64,000 nt of DNA, taken from contig NZ_RJUD01000001.1 of assembly GCF_024343675.1 (NCBI RefSeq), positions 186,001 through 250,000 of the forward strand. Reading direction: 5' to 3'. This document shows positions 36,730-46,362 of this stretch, in pieces. Under the pieces are notes generated by a model. That model searched no databases. It worked only from the letters and a program-made list of their open reading frames with translations, and was not told where the DNA came from. This stretch comes from Lacihabitans sp. CS3-21. Its GTDB lineage: Bacteria > Bacteroidota > Bacteroidia > Cytophagales > Spirosomataceae. The stretch's first letter is position 1, and every line of letters begins with the position of its first letter. A program made the position numbers and the translations under genes.

Positions 36730-38006
36730 AAACCAGATGCTCTGGTAAGTGTTGCAGTTCTGTCTGGGCCAGTAGAAACATATGTAACAGGGACGCCAAC
36801 TTCTTTTTCTATATAGGCCGTGTAAGCTTTTAACTCTTCTGGCATTTTGTCAAAGTCAGAAATGTTTTCAAGAGAACAATTCCAGCCTTTGAAAGTCTTG
36901 TAAATTGGTTTTACTTCCACATCACAAATATCAAACGGAAGCTCTTCGGTGGTGCTTCCATCTGGCAATTCGTAGTGTGTACAGATACTGATTTCGTCAA
37001 AAATATTCAGTACGTCTACTTTCATCATAACCAACTGCGTAACGCCATTGAGCATAATGGAGTATTTCAGTGCTGGCAAATCCATCCATCCGCATCTGCG
37101 TGGACGGCCGGTGGTGCTTCCGAACTCTCTTCCTTCCTTACGCATTTTCTCGCCAGTTTCTTCCAATAGTTCTGTTGGAAATGGACCCGAACCTACTCTA
37201 GTGCAGTATGCTTTGAAGATTCCATACACTTCGTTTATTTTTGAGGGAGCTACACCCAAGCCAGAGCAAACACCCGCCGCTGTCGTGCTTGAACTTGTTA
37301 CAAATGGGTAAGACCCAAAGTCTATATCAAGCAACGAACCTTGAGCTCCTTCTGCCAATACTTTTGTGCCTTTTTCGGCTAATTGGCTGTTTATCAAATA
37401 TTCGCCATCAACCAAATTGAATGTTTTAATGAATTCTAAAGCAGCAAAAAACTCTTTTTCTGCTTCTTCAAGTGTATATTCAAATTTGTAAAAGTCTAAA
37501 ATTTGCTTGTGACTATTTACGAGTTTTTGATATTTTTCTTCAAAGTTTTTCGAAAGAATATCTCCAAGTCTTAATCCTTGACGTGAAACCTTGTCAGAAT
37601 ATGTTGGTCCGATTCCTTTCAATGTTGAGCCAATTTTCGCACTTCCTTTGGCTTGCTCATAGGCGGCATCAAGGAGTCTATGCGTAGGTATGATAATGGC
37701 TGTTTTCTTGGAAATAAACAGGTTTTTCTTAAAATCAATGTTGTAAGAAGCCAGACCATCAATTTCCTTTTTGAAAATTATGGGGTCCAATACCACGCCG
37801 TTTCCAATAATATTTATACAGTCATCACGAAATATTCCTGACGGAATCTGGTGCAACACATGTTTTTTGCCATCAAATTCAAGGGTATGACCAGCATTTG
37901 GACCGCCTTGAAAACGTGCAACTACTTTATAATCAGGAGCCAAAACGTCCACAATCTTCCCTTTGCCCTCGTCGCCCCATTGAAGTCCCAATAAAATGTC
38001 AACCAT
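36726..38006 (-). CDS. purA: Adenylosuccinate synthase
   Basis: 426 residues, the usual length. The GTP loop GLQWGDEGKGK (7-17, with the catalytic Asp), GGPNAGHTLEF, GTTLKGIGPTYSDK-type segment (STLKGIGPTYSDKVSRQG), GSTTGRPRRCGW and the C-terminal guanine site are all intact. It makes adenylosuccinate from IMP, Asp and GTP in AMP synthesis. It starts 22 bases after fur on the same strand and overlaps the next gene, so it belongs to the relA/spoT-fur-purA run. Confidence 0.98.
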   Translation of the reverse strand: MVDILLGLQWGDEGKGKIVDVLAPDYKVVARFQGGPNAGHTLEFDGKKHVLHQIPSGIFRDDCINIIGNGVVLDPIIFKKEIDGLASYNIDFKKNLFISKKTAIIIPTHRLLDAAYEQAKGSAKIGSTLKGIGPTYSDKVSRQGLRLGDILSKNFEEKYQKLVNSHKQILDFYKFEYTLEEAEKEFFAALEFIKTFNLVDGEYLINSQLAEKGTKVLAEGAQGSLLDIDFGSYPFVTSSSTTAAGVCSGLGVAPSKINEVYGIFKAYCTRVGSGPFPTELLEETGEKMRKEGREFGSTTGRPRRCGWMDLPALKYSIMLNGVTQLVMMKVDVLNIFDEISICTHYELPDGSTTEELPFDICDVEVKPIYKTFKGWNCSLENISDFDKMPEELKAYTAYIEKEVGVPVTYVSTGPDRTATLTRASGL

Positions 38007-38028
38007 TAATTTACGTTATATTTTAGTA

Positions 38029-38499
38029 TTAATTCTTTACTCGATTTTCGCATTCAGCATTTTTGCAGTTTCCATAAAAAATCAAAGAATGATGCATCAC
38101 TTCGAAATTTAGGAAATCGCCTACCATATTTTGGATATTTTGAATCCTTGGGTCACAAAACTCCTTTACTTTGTTGCAGTCCATACATATCAAGTGATCG
38201 TGCTGCTTAAACCCATATGACTTTTCGTATTGGGCCAGGTTTTTACCAAATTGGTGTTTGGTGACCAAGTCGCATTCTACCAACAAATCAAGGGTATTGT
38301 AAACGGTGGCTCTGCTTACTTGGTATTTTTTGTTTTTCATAGAGATATACAAGTCCTCCACATCAAAGTGGTCGCCTCTGTTGTATATTTCTTCAAGAAT
38401 AGCATACCTTTCGGGGGTTTTTCTCAACTGTTTGTTTTCAAGGTAAGCCGTAAAAATCTGCTTAGCTGCCTGAAAATTTTTGTTATTTTCTAATACCAT
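38029..38499 (-). CDS. Fur family transcriptional regulator
   Basis: 156 residues. N-terminal winged helix ([53 protein letters not shown]) and a dimerisation domain with the metal-site [21 protein letters not shown]. The CxxC near 118 and the C-terminal Cys residues (NCKNAEC) form the structural Zn site. Which metal or peroxide it senses (Fur, Zur, PerR) cannot be told. A perfect TAnnTTTG element at 38543-38550 suggests its own promoter. It leads into purA, 22 bases downstream. Confidence 0.93.
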   Translation of the reverse strand: MVLENNKNFQAAKQIFTAYLENKQLRKTPERYAILEEIYNRGDHFDVEDLYISMKNKKYQVSRATVYNTLDLLVECDLVTKHQFGKNLAQYEKSYGFKQHDHLICMDCNKVKEFCDPRIQNIQNMVGDFLNFEVMHHSLIFYGNCKNAECENRVKN

Positions 38500-38542
38500 A
38501 GCGTTTGTGAGCCCAATTGCGTCTTAGGTAATTTTTAAAATG

Positions 38543-38550
38543 CAAAATTA
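38543..38550 (-). promoter_or_regulatory. Bacteroidota -7 element for fur-purA
   Basis: CAAAATTA on the plus strand, TAATTTTG on the minus strand, 44 bases upstream of the Fur start. Confidence 0.5.
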
Positions 38551-38580
38551 AGGGTTTTAATGGTAGAAAAAATAAAATTG

Positions 38581-39123
38581 TTAAAAGTTAGCATAAAGGC
38601 CAAAGTTTCTACTGGGAGTTAACCCAAGTTTTAGGTCTAATTCTTTTGACTTTGCTTTACTTTTTAGCTTTTCATTGTAAAGGTCTACAGACTTTGCTTT
38701 AAACTCGTTGGCATATTCTATCATACACACTCCTACAGCAAATATGGCAATTCCACCTAATAGCTGCTCTATGGGTCGGACGTAGTAGGTATAAAGTTTT
38801 CCATCTATTTCAGTTTGCATTTTTGTGCCTTTTATGGCATCATAACCTAAATAAAATCCTCCTAAAACAAGTGGAGGGCCAGCTGGAAGAAAGTATTTTG
38901 ATTTTTTGTAAAGTTGAATTGATTTCTTTGCATTATCGTTAATGTAAAAACCCAATATTTCCTTTTGTTTAATTATGCTACCTAAATGGAAGATTTTTGT
39001 GTCTAAAATTCCTCTTTTATATGTCATGGCAGCTACAAAACTCGAATCTTGTGCATTAGCAAACAGGTTAATTGTTATAAAAAACAGGAGGAGCTGTGCT
39101 TTTTTTATTTTTGATTTATTCAT
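38581..39123 (-). CDS. Secreted or membrane protein of unknown function
   Basis: 180 residues with a signal peptide (QLLLFFITINLFANAQ). Two further hydrophobic segments are seen, LPAGPPLVLGGFYLGYDAI and QLLGGIAIFAVGVCMIEYA. The end (DLKLGLTPSRNFGLYANF) looks like a terminal strand ending in Phe, so an envelope location is likely. No family recognised. It sits 8 bases after relA/spoT and 81 bases before fur on the same strand. Confidence 0.6.
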   Translation of the reverse strand: MNKSKIKKAQLLLFFITINLFANAQDSSFVAAMTYKRGILDTKIFHLGSIIKQKEILGFYINDNAKKSIQLYKKSKYFLPAGPPLVLGGFYLGYDAIKGTKMQTEIDGKLYTYYVRPIEQLLGGIAIFAVGVCMIEYANEFKAKSVDLYNEKLKSKAKSKELDLKLGLTPSRNFGLYANF

Positions 39124-39130
39124 ACTAAAT

Positions 39131-41407
39131 TTATTCGGTTTGTCCTCTTGATACGTTACTTACGCCATCTATTTCTTCCAATTTTGACATCAGAATATCC
39201 AAATGCTTCGTATCAAACACATATACTTTTATTTTTCCCTCAAATATGCCGTCGAAAGTTTCTACAGATAAGCCTCTCATATTAATGTGCAGCTCTCCCG
39301 AAATAACTTTTGAAATATCTTGAATCATACCTACTCTGTCGATTCCACTGAGGTCTATTGATACCAAATAAGACTTTTCAATTTGGCTTGCCCATCGAGC
39401 TTTTATTACCCTATTTCCATAGTTTGAAAGTAATTGCTGGGCATTTGGACAGAGGTTTCGATGAATTTTTATCCCTTCATTTATTGTTAAAAACCCAAAA
39501 ACGTCATCGCCAGGTATGGGATTGCAGCATCTTGAAAGTGTGAAATCGATGTGCTGCATATCGTCACCAATGAGTAATGTGTCGTTACCCTTGGTTTGTT
39601 TTATTTCTTTTTCAAAACTCTTGGCATCTTTGAAGGCCTTTTCATCTATGACAATTTTTTTCTGGCGATTAACCAGAGCTTCTCTTTCGTGTTTGAACTT
39701 CTTTATTTCATCAGGTAGAATATAACCTTTTCCGAAGAAGTAAAATAATTCGTTGTAATCTTTCTTGTTAAAAAAAGCTCTGAGTTGGTTAAAAGTTTCT
39801 AGGTTGTTTTCTAAGCCAAGATGTTTCAGTTTCTTTATTATTAACTCTTTGCCTTCGGTTACATATCCTTTATTGGACTCTTTGAGGGTATCTTTTATTC
39901 TTGCCTTAGCTTTTGAGGTCACCACAAACCTCAGCCAATCCTCAGATGGTTTCTGGTTTTTGGTCGTTAGAATTTCCACTTGGTCGCCATTTTGCAAAAC
40001 ATGGCTAATAGGCACCAAATGGCTGTTCACCTTTCCTGCTGTACATTTCCTACCGATTTCGGTATGTACGTCAAACGCAAAGTCCAACACAGTGGCCCCT
40101 TTTCTGAGCACTTTTAGGTCACCTTTTGGCGTAAACACAAATATTTCTTCGTTGAAAAGATTCCCTCTAAAGTCTTCTAAAAATTCAATGGCCGAGCTAT
40201 CTTTTGATGCGAGTGTGTCTCGCACCTGATTCAGCCAATTGTCGAGGGGTTTGTCGAGGGAAGTGTCTGCTCCTTTGTATTTCCAATGGGCTGCATAACC
40301 TTTTTCGGCTATTTCATCCATGCGTTCGGTACGGATTTGTACTTCCACCCAAACACCAGCATTGCTCATAACGGTGGTGTGCAAGGATTCATAACCATTA
40401 GCACGAGGAGTAGAAATCCAATCTTTTAGTCGGTCGGGGTTTGGTCTGTACTCATCTGTGACTATAGAATATGCTTGCCAACAGGCAGCCTTTTCTTTCT
40501 CTTTTTCTTGCGGAGGTATACCCCTCAGGATTATTCGTATCGCAAAAAGGTCGTAAATGTTCTCGAAGGTTACATTTTGGGCATTGAGTTTTTTCCAAAT
40601 AGAATATATGTGTTTGGGTCTGCCTTTGATGTAAAAATCAAGTTTAGCTTCTTTAAGTCGCTTTGAAATTGGCCTCATGAAACCGTCAATTAACTTCTTT
40701 CTGGCAGTCTTTGAGGTATTTAGCCTTGAAGAAATGTCTTTGTAAACCTCTGGTTCGGTATATTTCAAGTACAGATCTTCGAGTTCTGACTTTATTTGAT
40801 ACAAACCTAATCTATGTGCTAGAGGAGCATAAATGTAAATAGTCTCGTGGGCAATTTTCAGTTGCGAATTTCGAGCCATGCTACCCAGCGTACGCATATT
40901 GTGTAGTCTATCTGCCAGTTTTATCAAAATCACTCGCACATCTTGCGAAAGCGTCAAAAGCATTTTTCTGAAATTCTCAGCTTGAGCAGATTGTGTTTGC
41001 TCAAAGTTTTCAGCGATTTTGGTTAGTCCATCTATAATTTGTGACACTTTTGGCCCAAAGTCCTTTTCTATTTCGGCCAAAGTTATTGCGGTATCTTCAA
41101 CCACATCATGAAGCAAAGCACATATAATAGACGTAGGTCCAAGCCCGATTTCTTCCACACAAATAAAGGCCACCTCAAGTGGATGATAGATATACGGCTC
41201 GCCCGATTTGCGACGCATTTCTTTGTGTGCCTCCATAGAAATGTCTAGGGCCTTTCTTATCAATTTGGTATCACCCTCTTTGATATGCTCCTTGGCTCCA
41301 CGCAAGATTTTCTTATACCATTTCGTTATTTCCTTTTTTTCGGCCTCGGTATAATATTCATGTGGCGACTCAACGGGTAAAATGTTTTCTTTGCTCAATC
41401 CCATCAA
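39131..41407 (-). CDS. Bifunctional (p)ppGpp synthetase/hydrolase RelA/SpoT
   Basis: 758 residues in the standard RSH order. The HD hydrolase domain (about 50-200) has an intact H100-D101 (CALLHDVVEDT) and RLADRLHNMRTL. The synthetase domain (about 240-370) has the nucleotide-binding region and a conserved ANGYESLHTTV. TGS (about 400-460) and C-terminal ACT (about 680-758) domains follow. A complete HD motif means it can both make and break (p)ppGpp, unlike monofunctional RelA. It is the first gene of a co-directional run with fur and purA, downstream, giving stringent response, metal sensing and purine synthesis in one stretch. Confidence 0.96.
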   Translation of the reverse strand: MMGLSKENILPVESPHEYYTEAEKKEITKWYKKILRGAKEHIKEGDTKLIRKALDISMEAHKEMRRKSGEPYIYHPLEVAFICVEEIGLGPTSIICALLHDVVEDTAITLAEIEKDFGPKVSQIIDGLTKIAENFEQTQSAQAENFRKMLLTLSQDVRVILIKLADRLHNMRTLGSMARNSQLKIAHETIYIYAPLAHRLGLYQIKSELEDLYLKYTEPEVYKDISSRLNTSKTARKKLIDGFMRPISKRLKEAKLDFYIKGRPKHIYSIWKKLNAQNVTFENIYDLFAIRIILRGIPPQEKEKEKAACWQAYSIVTDEYRPNPDRLKDWISTPRANGYESLHTTVMSNAGVWVEVQIRTERMDEIAEKGYAAHWKYKGADTSLDKPLDNWLNQVRDTLASKDSSAIEFLEDFRGNLFNEEIFVFTPKGDLKVLRKGATVLDFAFDVHTEIGRKCTAGKVNSHLVPISHVLQNGDQVEILTTKNQKPSEDWLRFVVTSKAKARIKDTLKESNKGYVTEGKELIIKKLKHLGLENNLETFNQLRAFFNKKDYNELFYFFGKGYILPDEIKKFKHEREALVNRQKKIVIDEKAFKDAKSFEKEIKQTKGNDTLLIGDDMQHIDFTLSRCCNPIPGDDVFGFLTINEGIKIHRNLCPNAQQLLSNYGNRVIKARWASQIEKSYLVSIDLSGIDRVGMIQDISKVISGELHINMRGLSVETFDGIFEGKIKVYVFDTKHLDILMSKLEEIDGVSNVSRGQTE

Positions 41408-41541
41408 TTATTTTCCTATTTCTAAACAGACTTAATTTCTGCTAATGTATGCAAAAACTAATATTTTCTAAAACAAAATCGCGTTTAGGTTTGCTCAAAA
41501 AGAAATTTCATTAAAATTCTTAAAAAACATTTCGGGTTTTT

Positions 41542-41571
41542 TTGATTAATAAAAAAATAAATCTAACTTTG
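41542..41571 (+). promoter_or_regulatory. Promoter of tRNA-Leu (canonical Bacteroidota type)
   Basis: TTG (41542-41544), 19 bases, TAACTTTG (41564-41571). Both elements and the spacing match the Bacteroidota consensus, 31 bases upstream of the tRNA 5' end. Confidence 0.8.
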
Positions 41572-41602
41572 CACCCCGAATAATCGAAAGACGTATTCAT
41601 TT

Positions 41603-41684
41603 GCGGGCGTGGCGGAACTGGTAGACGTGCTAGACTTAGGATCTAGTGCCGCAAGGCGTGGGGGTTCGATTCCCTCCGCCCGTA
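41603..41684 (+). tRNA. tRNA-Leu, anticodon TAG
   Basis: 82 bases. Acceptor GCGGGCG (41603-41609) pairs with CGCCCGT (41677-41683), G1-U72 being a wobble, with discriminator A41684. The anticodon loop CTTAGGA carries TAG, closed by stem CTAGA/TCTAG. A long variable arm (class II) fits Leu. The T arm GGGGG-TTCGATT-CCCTC is present. CCA is not encoded. It is followed by a terminator at 41690-41735. Confidence 0.97.
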
Positions 41685-41689
41685 CTTCT

Positions 41690-41735
41690 AACCCTTCAAT
41701 CCTCAGACATGGTTGAAGGGTTTTTAAATTTTATA
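41690..41735 (+). terminator. Terminator after tRNA-Leu
   Basis: AACCCTTCAA (41690-41699) pairs with TTGAAGGGTT (41723-41732), then a run of five T at 41731-41735. It separates the tRNA from trigger factor. Confidence 0.8.
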
Positions 41736-41759
41736 GAGTTCGAACAAAAATTCAAGTAA

Positions 41760-43103
41760 ATGCAAACAAAATTTGACAAAGTTTCTTCTACAATAGCCAA
41801 CCTTACAGTAGAAGTTGGCGAGGAAGATTACAAAGGTTTAGTAGATAAAAAACTCAAAGAATACGCTAAAACGGCTCAAGTAAAAGGATTCAGACCAGGA
41901 CATGTGCCACTTCAATATATCAAAAGTATTTATGGTAAAGGTGTATTGGTGGATGAGGTTATCAAAATTGCGAGTGATGAGGTAAATAAAACCATCACTG
42001 ACAATAAATTGAATGTGGTAGGTGAGCCTACACCAAAAGAAGACGCATATAAAATAGATTGGTCTGCCCAGAAAGAATTCATTTTCGAATACGAAATCGG
42101 CTTTGCTTCTGATTTTACCGTAGACTTAGAAAAACTTCCTGTTCTTACTCAATATGAGATTCAACCTTCTGATAAACAGGTAAACGATACCATTGAAGAT
42201 CTTAAAAATAGATTTGGTGTAGAAACAGAACCTGAAGAGGCGGAAGTAGGTGACATTATTTTTGGAAAACTTAGCCAAGAGTCAAGTGATTTTATGTTTC
42301 AGTCAGGAATCCCGACTGACAAAGTAAAACCAGAAACTCAAAAACTATTTGTAGGCCTTGAAAAAGGCAGTTCATTAAAGTTGGATATTCAGACTATTTT
42401 TGAAACAGACAAAGAGTTGGGTTTTGCGACAGGAAAATCTGACGAAGACGCTGCCGCCTTACAAGGCGAGTTTGAGTTTGTGGTAGAAAAAATCACGAGA
42501 ATGAAACCTTCGGAATTGACTCAAGAACTTTTTGATAAAGTATTAGGGCCAGGAAAAGCAGCAAGTGAAGAAGAGTTTTTGAGCCAGCTAACAGAAATAA
42601 TCAAAGGTAATTATAACAGAGAATCTGACTTTTTGTTAGACTTTGATGTAGATAAAATGCTGATTGAAAGTACCCCAATAGAACTTCCTACGGAGTTCTT
42701 AAAAAAATGGTTGGTAGAAATCAACCAAGGAAAAGCTACTGTAGAAGACGTAGAGAAAGAGTATGACGCCATAGCGAGAGGTCTTAAATTAGATTTGATT
42801 AGGACTGAAATAGCCAAACAAAACGACTTGAAAATACAGTATGATGATGTTCTGGAAGAAGTGAAAAACGAAATCAGAGGATATTTTGGACAGCAGGGAG
42901 GTTTTGAAGGTATGGAAGAATTCATTGACAGCATGGCCAAGAAACAATTGGGCGAGAAAAATAATGAAGCGACAAAGAAACATTACGAGAAGGCTTTTGG
43001 CAGAAAGGTCTTGAATTTTGTGAAAGATAAAGTAAAGAAAGAAACCAAAACGGTGATGGTGGAAGAATTTAACGAGATAGCTTCAGAGAAATATAAAGTA
43101 TAA
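41760..43103 (+). CDS. tig: Trigger factor
   Basis: 447 residues, typical of Bacteroidota Tig. The ribosome-binding N-terminal domain (about 1-120) has VKGFRPGHVPLQYIKSIYGK. In the middle domain (about 150-240) the FKBP-type peptidyl-prolyl motif is poorly kept, as is usual in this phylum, and the helical C-terminal chaperone domain fills the rest. It holds nascent chains at the ribosome exit. It stands upstream of clpP and clpX, the classic order, with a terminator between tig and clpP. Confidence 0.93.
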   Translation: MQTKFDKVSSTIANLTVEVGEEDYKGLVDKKLKEYAKTAQVKGFRPGHVPLQYIKSIYGKGVLVDEVIKIASDEVNKTITDNKLNVVGEPTPKEDAYKIDWSAQKEFIFEYEIGFASDFTVDLEKLPVLTQYEIQPSDKQVNDTIEDLKNRFGVETEPEEAEVGDIIFGKLSQESSDFMFQSGIPTDKVKPETQKLFVGLEKGSSLKLDIQTIFETDKELGFATGKSDEDAAALQGEFEFVVEKITRMKPSELTQELFDKVLGPGKAASEEEFLSQLTEIIKGNYNRESDFLLDFDVDKMLIESTPIELPTEFLKKWLVEINQGKATVEDVEKEYDAIARGLKLDLIRTEIAKQNDLKIQYDDVLEEVKNEIRGYFGQQGGFEGMEEFIDSMAKKQLGEKNNEATKKHYEKAFGRKVLNFVKDKVKKETKTVMVEEFNEIASEKYKV

Positions 43104-43122
43104 TTTTTTAGAAAATAAGGAA

Positions 43123-43161
43123 AAAAAATCGGGTACTGGGTTCGCTCAAACCCGATTTTTT
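43123..43161 (+). terminator. Terminator after tig
   Basis: 12-bp perfect stem AAAAAATCGGGT (43123-43134) / ACCCGATTTTTT (43150-43161). It lies 20 bases beyond the stop. Confidence 0.85.
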
Positions 43162-43223
43162 CGTTTTAGGGTATTGAACTTTTAGATAATTTAGATAGTT
43201 TTAAGATAAACAAATTTAATAAA

Positions 43224-43895
43224 ATGCATTTAGGAGAAGAATTTAGAAAATATGCGGTGCATCACCAAGGAATGAGTGGTCTGATGATAGACGACTACAT
43301 GAAGCACAATGTAACCAACATGACTCCCAACATTATCGAAGAAAGACCGATGCGTTTTGCGGCCATTGATGTATTCTCTCGTTTGATTATGGACAGAATC
43401 ATATTCTTGGGGACTGGTGTTGACGACCAAATCGCCAATATCGTTGTGGCTCAGTTGTTGTTTTTAGAATCAGTAGATGCCAAAAAAGACATTTTAATGT
43501 ACATCAATAGCCCAGGTGGATCGGTTTATGCCGGATTGGGAATGTACGACACCATGCAATATGTAAGACCAGAAGTTGCTACTATTTGTACATCCTTGGC
43601 GGCTTCTATGGGAGCGGTGTTGCTAGCAGGTGGTGCAGCCGGTAAACGTACGGCATTGCCCCATGCACGTGTGATGATTCACCAACCTAGTGGCGGTGCT
43701 CAAGGACAATCTCGCGATATGGAGATTACCGTAAAGCAAATTATTGAGCTTAGAAAAGAGCTTTATGAAATACTTGCAAAACACTCAGGCAAAACATTTG
43801 AAGAAATAGAAGCAGACTCAGATAGAGATTACTGGATGAAAGCAGAAGAAGCAAAAGCATACGGATTGATAGACGAGGTTTTGTACAGAACCTAG
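43224..43895 (+). CDS. clpP: ATP-dependent Clp protease proteolytic subunit
   Basis: 223 residues. The catalytic triad is S128 (AASMGA), H153 (MIHQPSGG) and D202 (DSDRDYWM). It has a 25-30-residue N-terminal extension before [24 protein letters not shown]. It forms the tetradecameric proteolytic chamber fed by ClpX, encoded 1 kb downstream. The two genes are separated by a sterol-desaturase-type gene and a terminator, so they are not one operon here. Confidence 0.97.
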   Translation: MHLGEEFRKYAVHHQGMSGLMIDDYMKHNVTNMTPNIIEERPMRFAAIDVFSRLIMDRIIFLGTGVDDQIANIVVAQLLFLESVDAKKDILMYINSPGGSVYAGLGMYDTMQYVRPEVATICTSLAASMGAVLLAGGAAGKRTALPHARVMIHQPSGGAQGQSRDMEITVKQIIELRKELYEILAKHSGKTFEEIEADSDRDYWMKAEEAKAYGLIDEVLYRT

Positions 43896-43911
43896 TAATA
43901 ATGATTAAACG

Positions 43912-43942
43912 AAAAAGCTCTTCAGAAATGGAGAGCTTTTTT
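43912..43942 (+). terminator. Terminator after clpP
   Basis: AAAAAGCTCT (43912-43921) / AGAGCTTTTT (43932-43941), 10-bp stem, 10-base loop, T6 tail. Confidence 0.8.
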
Positions 43943-44036
43943 GGTTATCATATTTGTAGCTAATTATATTTTCATTTTTAATGAAATAGAAAAATTTCCT
44001 AATTAAATGATAAATAGCAAATTAAATTAGAATTTT

Positions 44037-44801
44037 ATGAGAGAGAATGTATCAGTTTTAGAATTTGGAACATTAATTTTTTTTGCCACATTGCTAAGAT
44101 ATATTCTTTTAGCCGGAACAGCTTTTTTGGTTTTTTATGTGATTTTTAAAAAAAAGTTGTTGCTTTCCAAAATCCAACAAAAATTTCCAAAAAATAAAGA
44201 TTATTTTAGAGAAATCGCGTTTTCCTTTATTACATTTTTGATTTTCACTTTGGTGGGTGTCGGGTTATATAATCCAACAGTTAGGCCTTACACGAATACC
44301 TATTTTCAGATTTCAGATTATGGGTATTTTTATCTGTTCTTATCCTTTTTTCTTATGATAATAGTGCACGATACTTATTTTTACTGGGCACATAGGTTGA
44401 TGCATCATCCAAAAATTTTCCGTTTTTTTCATCATGTCCATCATCAATCTACTAATCCATCGCCTTGGGCTTCGTTTTCGTTTCAACCATTAGAGGCTAT
44501 GGTGGAGGCCGGAATATTCATAATTTTTGCGTTTAGTATCCCTTTACATTTTTATGTTTTGATAGCATTTTTAATATTTATGACGGCTTATAATGTTTAT
44601 GGACATTTGGGATGGGAGCTTTACCCTAAAAAATTCGAGAAATCCTCATTGGGAAAATGGATAAACACTTCGATAAGCCATAATCTCCACCACCAGTATT
44701 TTAAAGGTAACTATGGGTTGTATTTTATGTTTTGGGATAGGTGGATGGGCACAGTAAGTAAGAATTACGCCGAAACATTCGAAAGCACACCAAGGCCATA
44801 A
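44037..44801 (+). CDS. Sterol desaturase/fatty acid hydroxylase family membrane protein
   Basis: 254 residues, integral membrane. Three to four hydrophobic segments flank three diiron histidine boxes: HDTYFYWAHRLMHH, FHHVHH and SISHNLHHQYF. The family (FAH/ERG3-type) hydroxylates or desaturates lipid substrates in the inner membrane using two irons. The start is the ATG at 44037, followed by a predicted extracytoplasmic N-terminus and TM1. It lies between clpP and clpX, on the same strand, interrupting the usual clpP-clpX pair. Lipid substrate unknown. Confidence 0.9.
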   Translation: MRENVSVLEFGTLIFFATLLRYILLAGTAFLVFYVIFKKKLLLSKIQQKFPKNKDYFREIAFSFITFLIFTLVGVGLYNPTVRPYTNTYFQISDYGYFYLFLSFFLMIIVHDTYFYWAHRLMHHPKIFRFFHHVHHQSTNPSPWASFSFQPLEAMVEAGIFIIFAFSIPLHFYVLIAFLIFMTAYNVYGHLGWELYPKKFEKSSLGKWINTSISHNLHHQYFKGNYGLYFMFWDRWMGTVSKNYAETFESTPRP

Positions 44802-44865
44802 TTTTTCCTACATTGCAAAAGAATTTAGAAACCAGGTTTTAGGTGCCTTCATATTGAAACAGTAA

Positions 44866-44896
44866 TTGGTTTCACGGCCAAAAACCATTATTTTTG
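44866..44896 (+). promoter_or_regulatory. Promoter of clpX (Bacteroidota type)
   Basis: TTG (44866-44868), 20 bases, TATTTTTG (44889-44896), 16 bases before the ATG at 44912. It shows clpX has its own promoter. Confidence 0.75.
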
Positions 44897-44911
44897 TAAA
44901 AATTTTACCAA

Positions 44912-46174
44912 ATGGCATCAAATAAAGAACCCAACTGCTCTTTTTGTGGGAGAAAGAAGAACGAAGTAGAGCTTCTACTTTCTGGAACAGATGGGCACAT
45001 ATGCAACCTTTGCATAGAGCAAGGATACGAACTGATTCAGCAAGAATTATATGGAGTAGGTCCCAAAACCAAAAAAAGCAAGAAAAAAGGGGATGCACCT
45101 AAGTTTGACATTAAACCTCCAATTGAACTTAAAAAGTATCTTGATAAATTCATTATCGGTCAAGATGAAGCAAAAAAAGTCTTATCAGTAGCGGTTTATA
45201 ATCATTACAAAAGACTTTCTCAGCCTAAAAATGACGAGGATGTCAATATAGAAAAGTCAAATATAATAATGGTGGGCGAAACGGGTACAGGTAAAACATA
45301 TCTGGCCAGAACCATCGCTAGAATGTTACAAGTACCTTTCGCTATTGCTGATGCCACGGTTTTGACGGAAGCAGGTTATGTGGGGGAAGACGTAGAGAGC
45401 ATTTTAAGTAGGTTGCTCCAGGCCGCTGATTTCAATGCAGAACTTGCCGAAAGGGGCATTGTATATATAGATGAAATTGACAAAATTGCAAGGAAGTCTG
45501 ATAATCCGTCTATTACACGTGATGTAAGCGGAGAAGGAGTTCAGCAAGGTTTATTGAAATTGTTAGAGGGTTCCATAGTAGGAGTACCACCCCAAGGAGG
45601 TAGAAAACATCCAGATCAACAGCTAGTACAAATTAATACAGAGAATATTTTGTTCATTTGTGGCGGAGCTTTTGACGGTATAGCGAGGCATATTGCTAAA
45701 AGAATTAATAAAGCACCAATTGGATTTAAAGTAGATTCGAAAGGGCTTGATTTTAATAACGAAGACAGCCTTCTGAAGTTTGTTACCCAGCAAGACTTAA
45801 AGTCATTTGGATTGATTCCAGAATTGATAGGTCGTTTGCCCCTTTTAACCTATCTCAACCCTCTAGATAAAGAGACATTACGTAAGATTCTTACGGAGCC
45901 TCAAAATGCTCTCATCAAACAGTATAAAAAGCTTTTTGACATGGAGGGAATCAAGTTGGAGTTTGAAGATGACGCTCTTGATTATATTGTAGATCAAGCA
46001 ATTGTTTTCAATTTAGGAGCTAGAGGCTTACGATCAATTTGTGAAGCCATTTTGACAGATGCGATGTTTGAGCTTCCTTCAGACAAAAGCATAAAATCAT
46101 TTAATGTTTCGAAAGATTACGCACAGCGTAAATTTGAGCACTCTACTTTTTATGAAGTAAAATTAGTGGCATAA
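44912..46174 (+). CDS. clpX: ATP-dependent Clp protease ATP-binding subunit ClpX
   Basis: 420 residues. The N-terminal zinc-binding domain has CSFCGRKK and CNLCIEQG (four Cys). The AAA+ core has Walker A GETGTGKT, Walker [11 protein letters not shown], the pore-loop and sensor segments, and the [10 protein letters not shown] region that contacts ClpP. It unfolds tagged substrates and passes them to ClpP. A terminator follows at 46191-46233. Confidence 0.98.
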   Translation: MASNKEPNCSFCGRKKNEVELLLSGTDGHICNLCIEQGYELIQQELYGVGPKTKKSKKKGDAPKFDIKPPIELKKYLDKFIIGQDEAKKVLSVAVYNHYKRLSQPKNDEDVNIEKSNIIMVGETGTGKTYLARTIARMLQVPFAIADATVLTEAGYVGEDVESILSRLLQAADFNAELAERGIVYIDEIDKIARKSDNPSITRDVSGEGVQQGLLKLLEGSIVGVPPQGGRKHPDQQLVQINTENILFICGGAFDGIARHIAKRINKAPIGFKVDSKGLDFNNEDSLLKFVTQQDLKSFGLIPELIGRLPLLTYLNPLDKETLRKILTEPQNALIKQYKKLFDMEGIKLEFEDDALDYIVDQAIVFNLGARGLRSICEAILTDAMFELPSDKSIKSFNVSKDYAQRKFEHSTFYEVKLVA

Positions 46175-46190
46175 ATTTAAAAGTAAAATT

Positions 46191-46233
46191 AAAAACGGAG
46201 CCTTTAAGAATTATTCTTGAAGGCTCTGTTTTT
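46191..46233 (+). terminator. Terminator after clpX
   Basis: AAAAACGGAGCCTTTAAGAA (46191-46210) pairs with the segment from 46214 to 46233 with about three mismatches, leaving a 3-base loop and a T5 end. Confidence 0.75.
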
Positions 46234-46332
46234 GTACAAGAATTCATATAATTGAAATCGTTTTTACCTAATGTCTTGTGCTTCTTTATGTTAAGTTTGA
46301 AAAACTATGGTAAATTTATTCAAACATATTTC

Positions 46333-46340
46333 TATCTTTG
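46333..46340 (+). promoter_or_regulatory. Bacteroidota -7 element upstream of the 255-aa membrane protein
   Basis: TATCTTTG, perfect TAnnTTTG, 22 bases before the ATG at 46363. Confidence 0.45.
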
Positions 46341-46362
46341 AAAAAAACATACCCTAATTACC

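Noticed and set aside
39765-40229. 154-aa plus-strand open frame
   Set aside because: Antisense to relA/spoT, rich in Ser/Phe/Leu from reverse codons, no start context; treated as a shadow.
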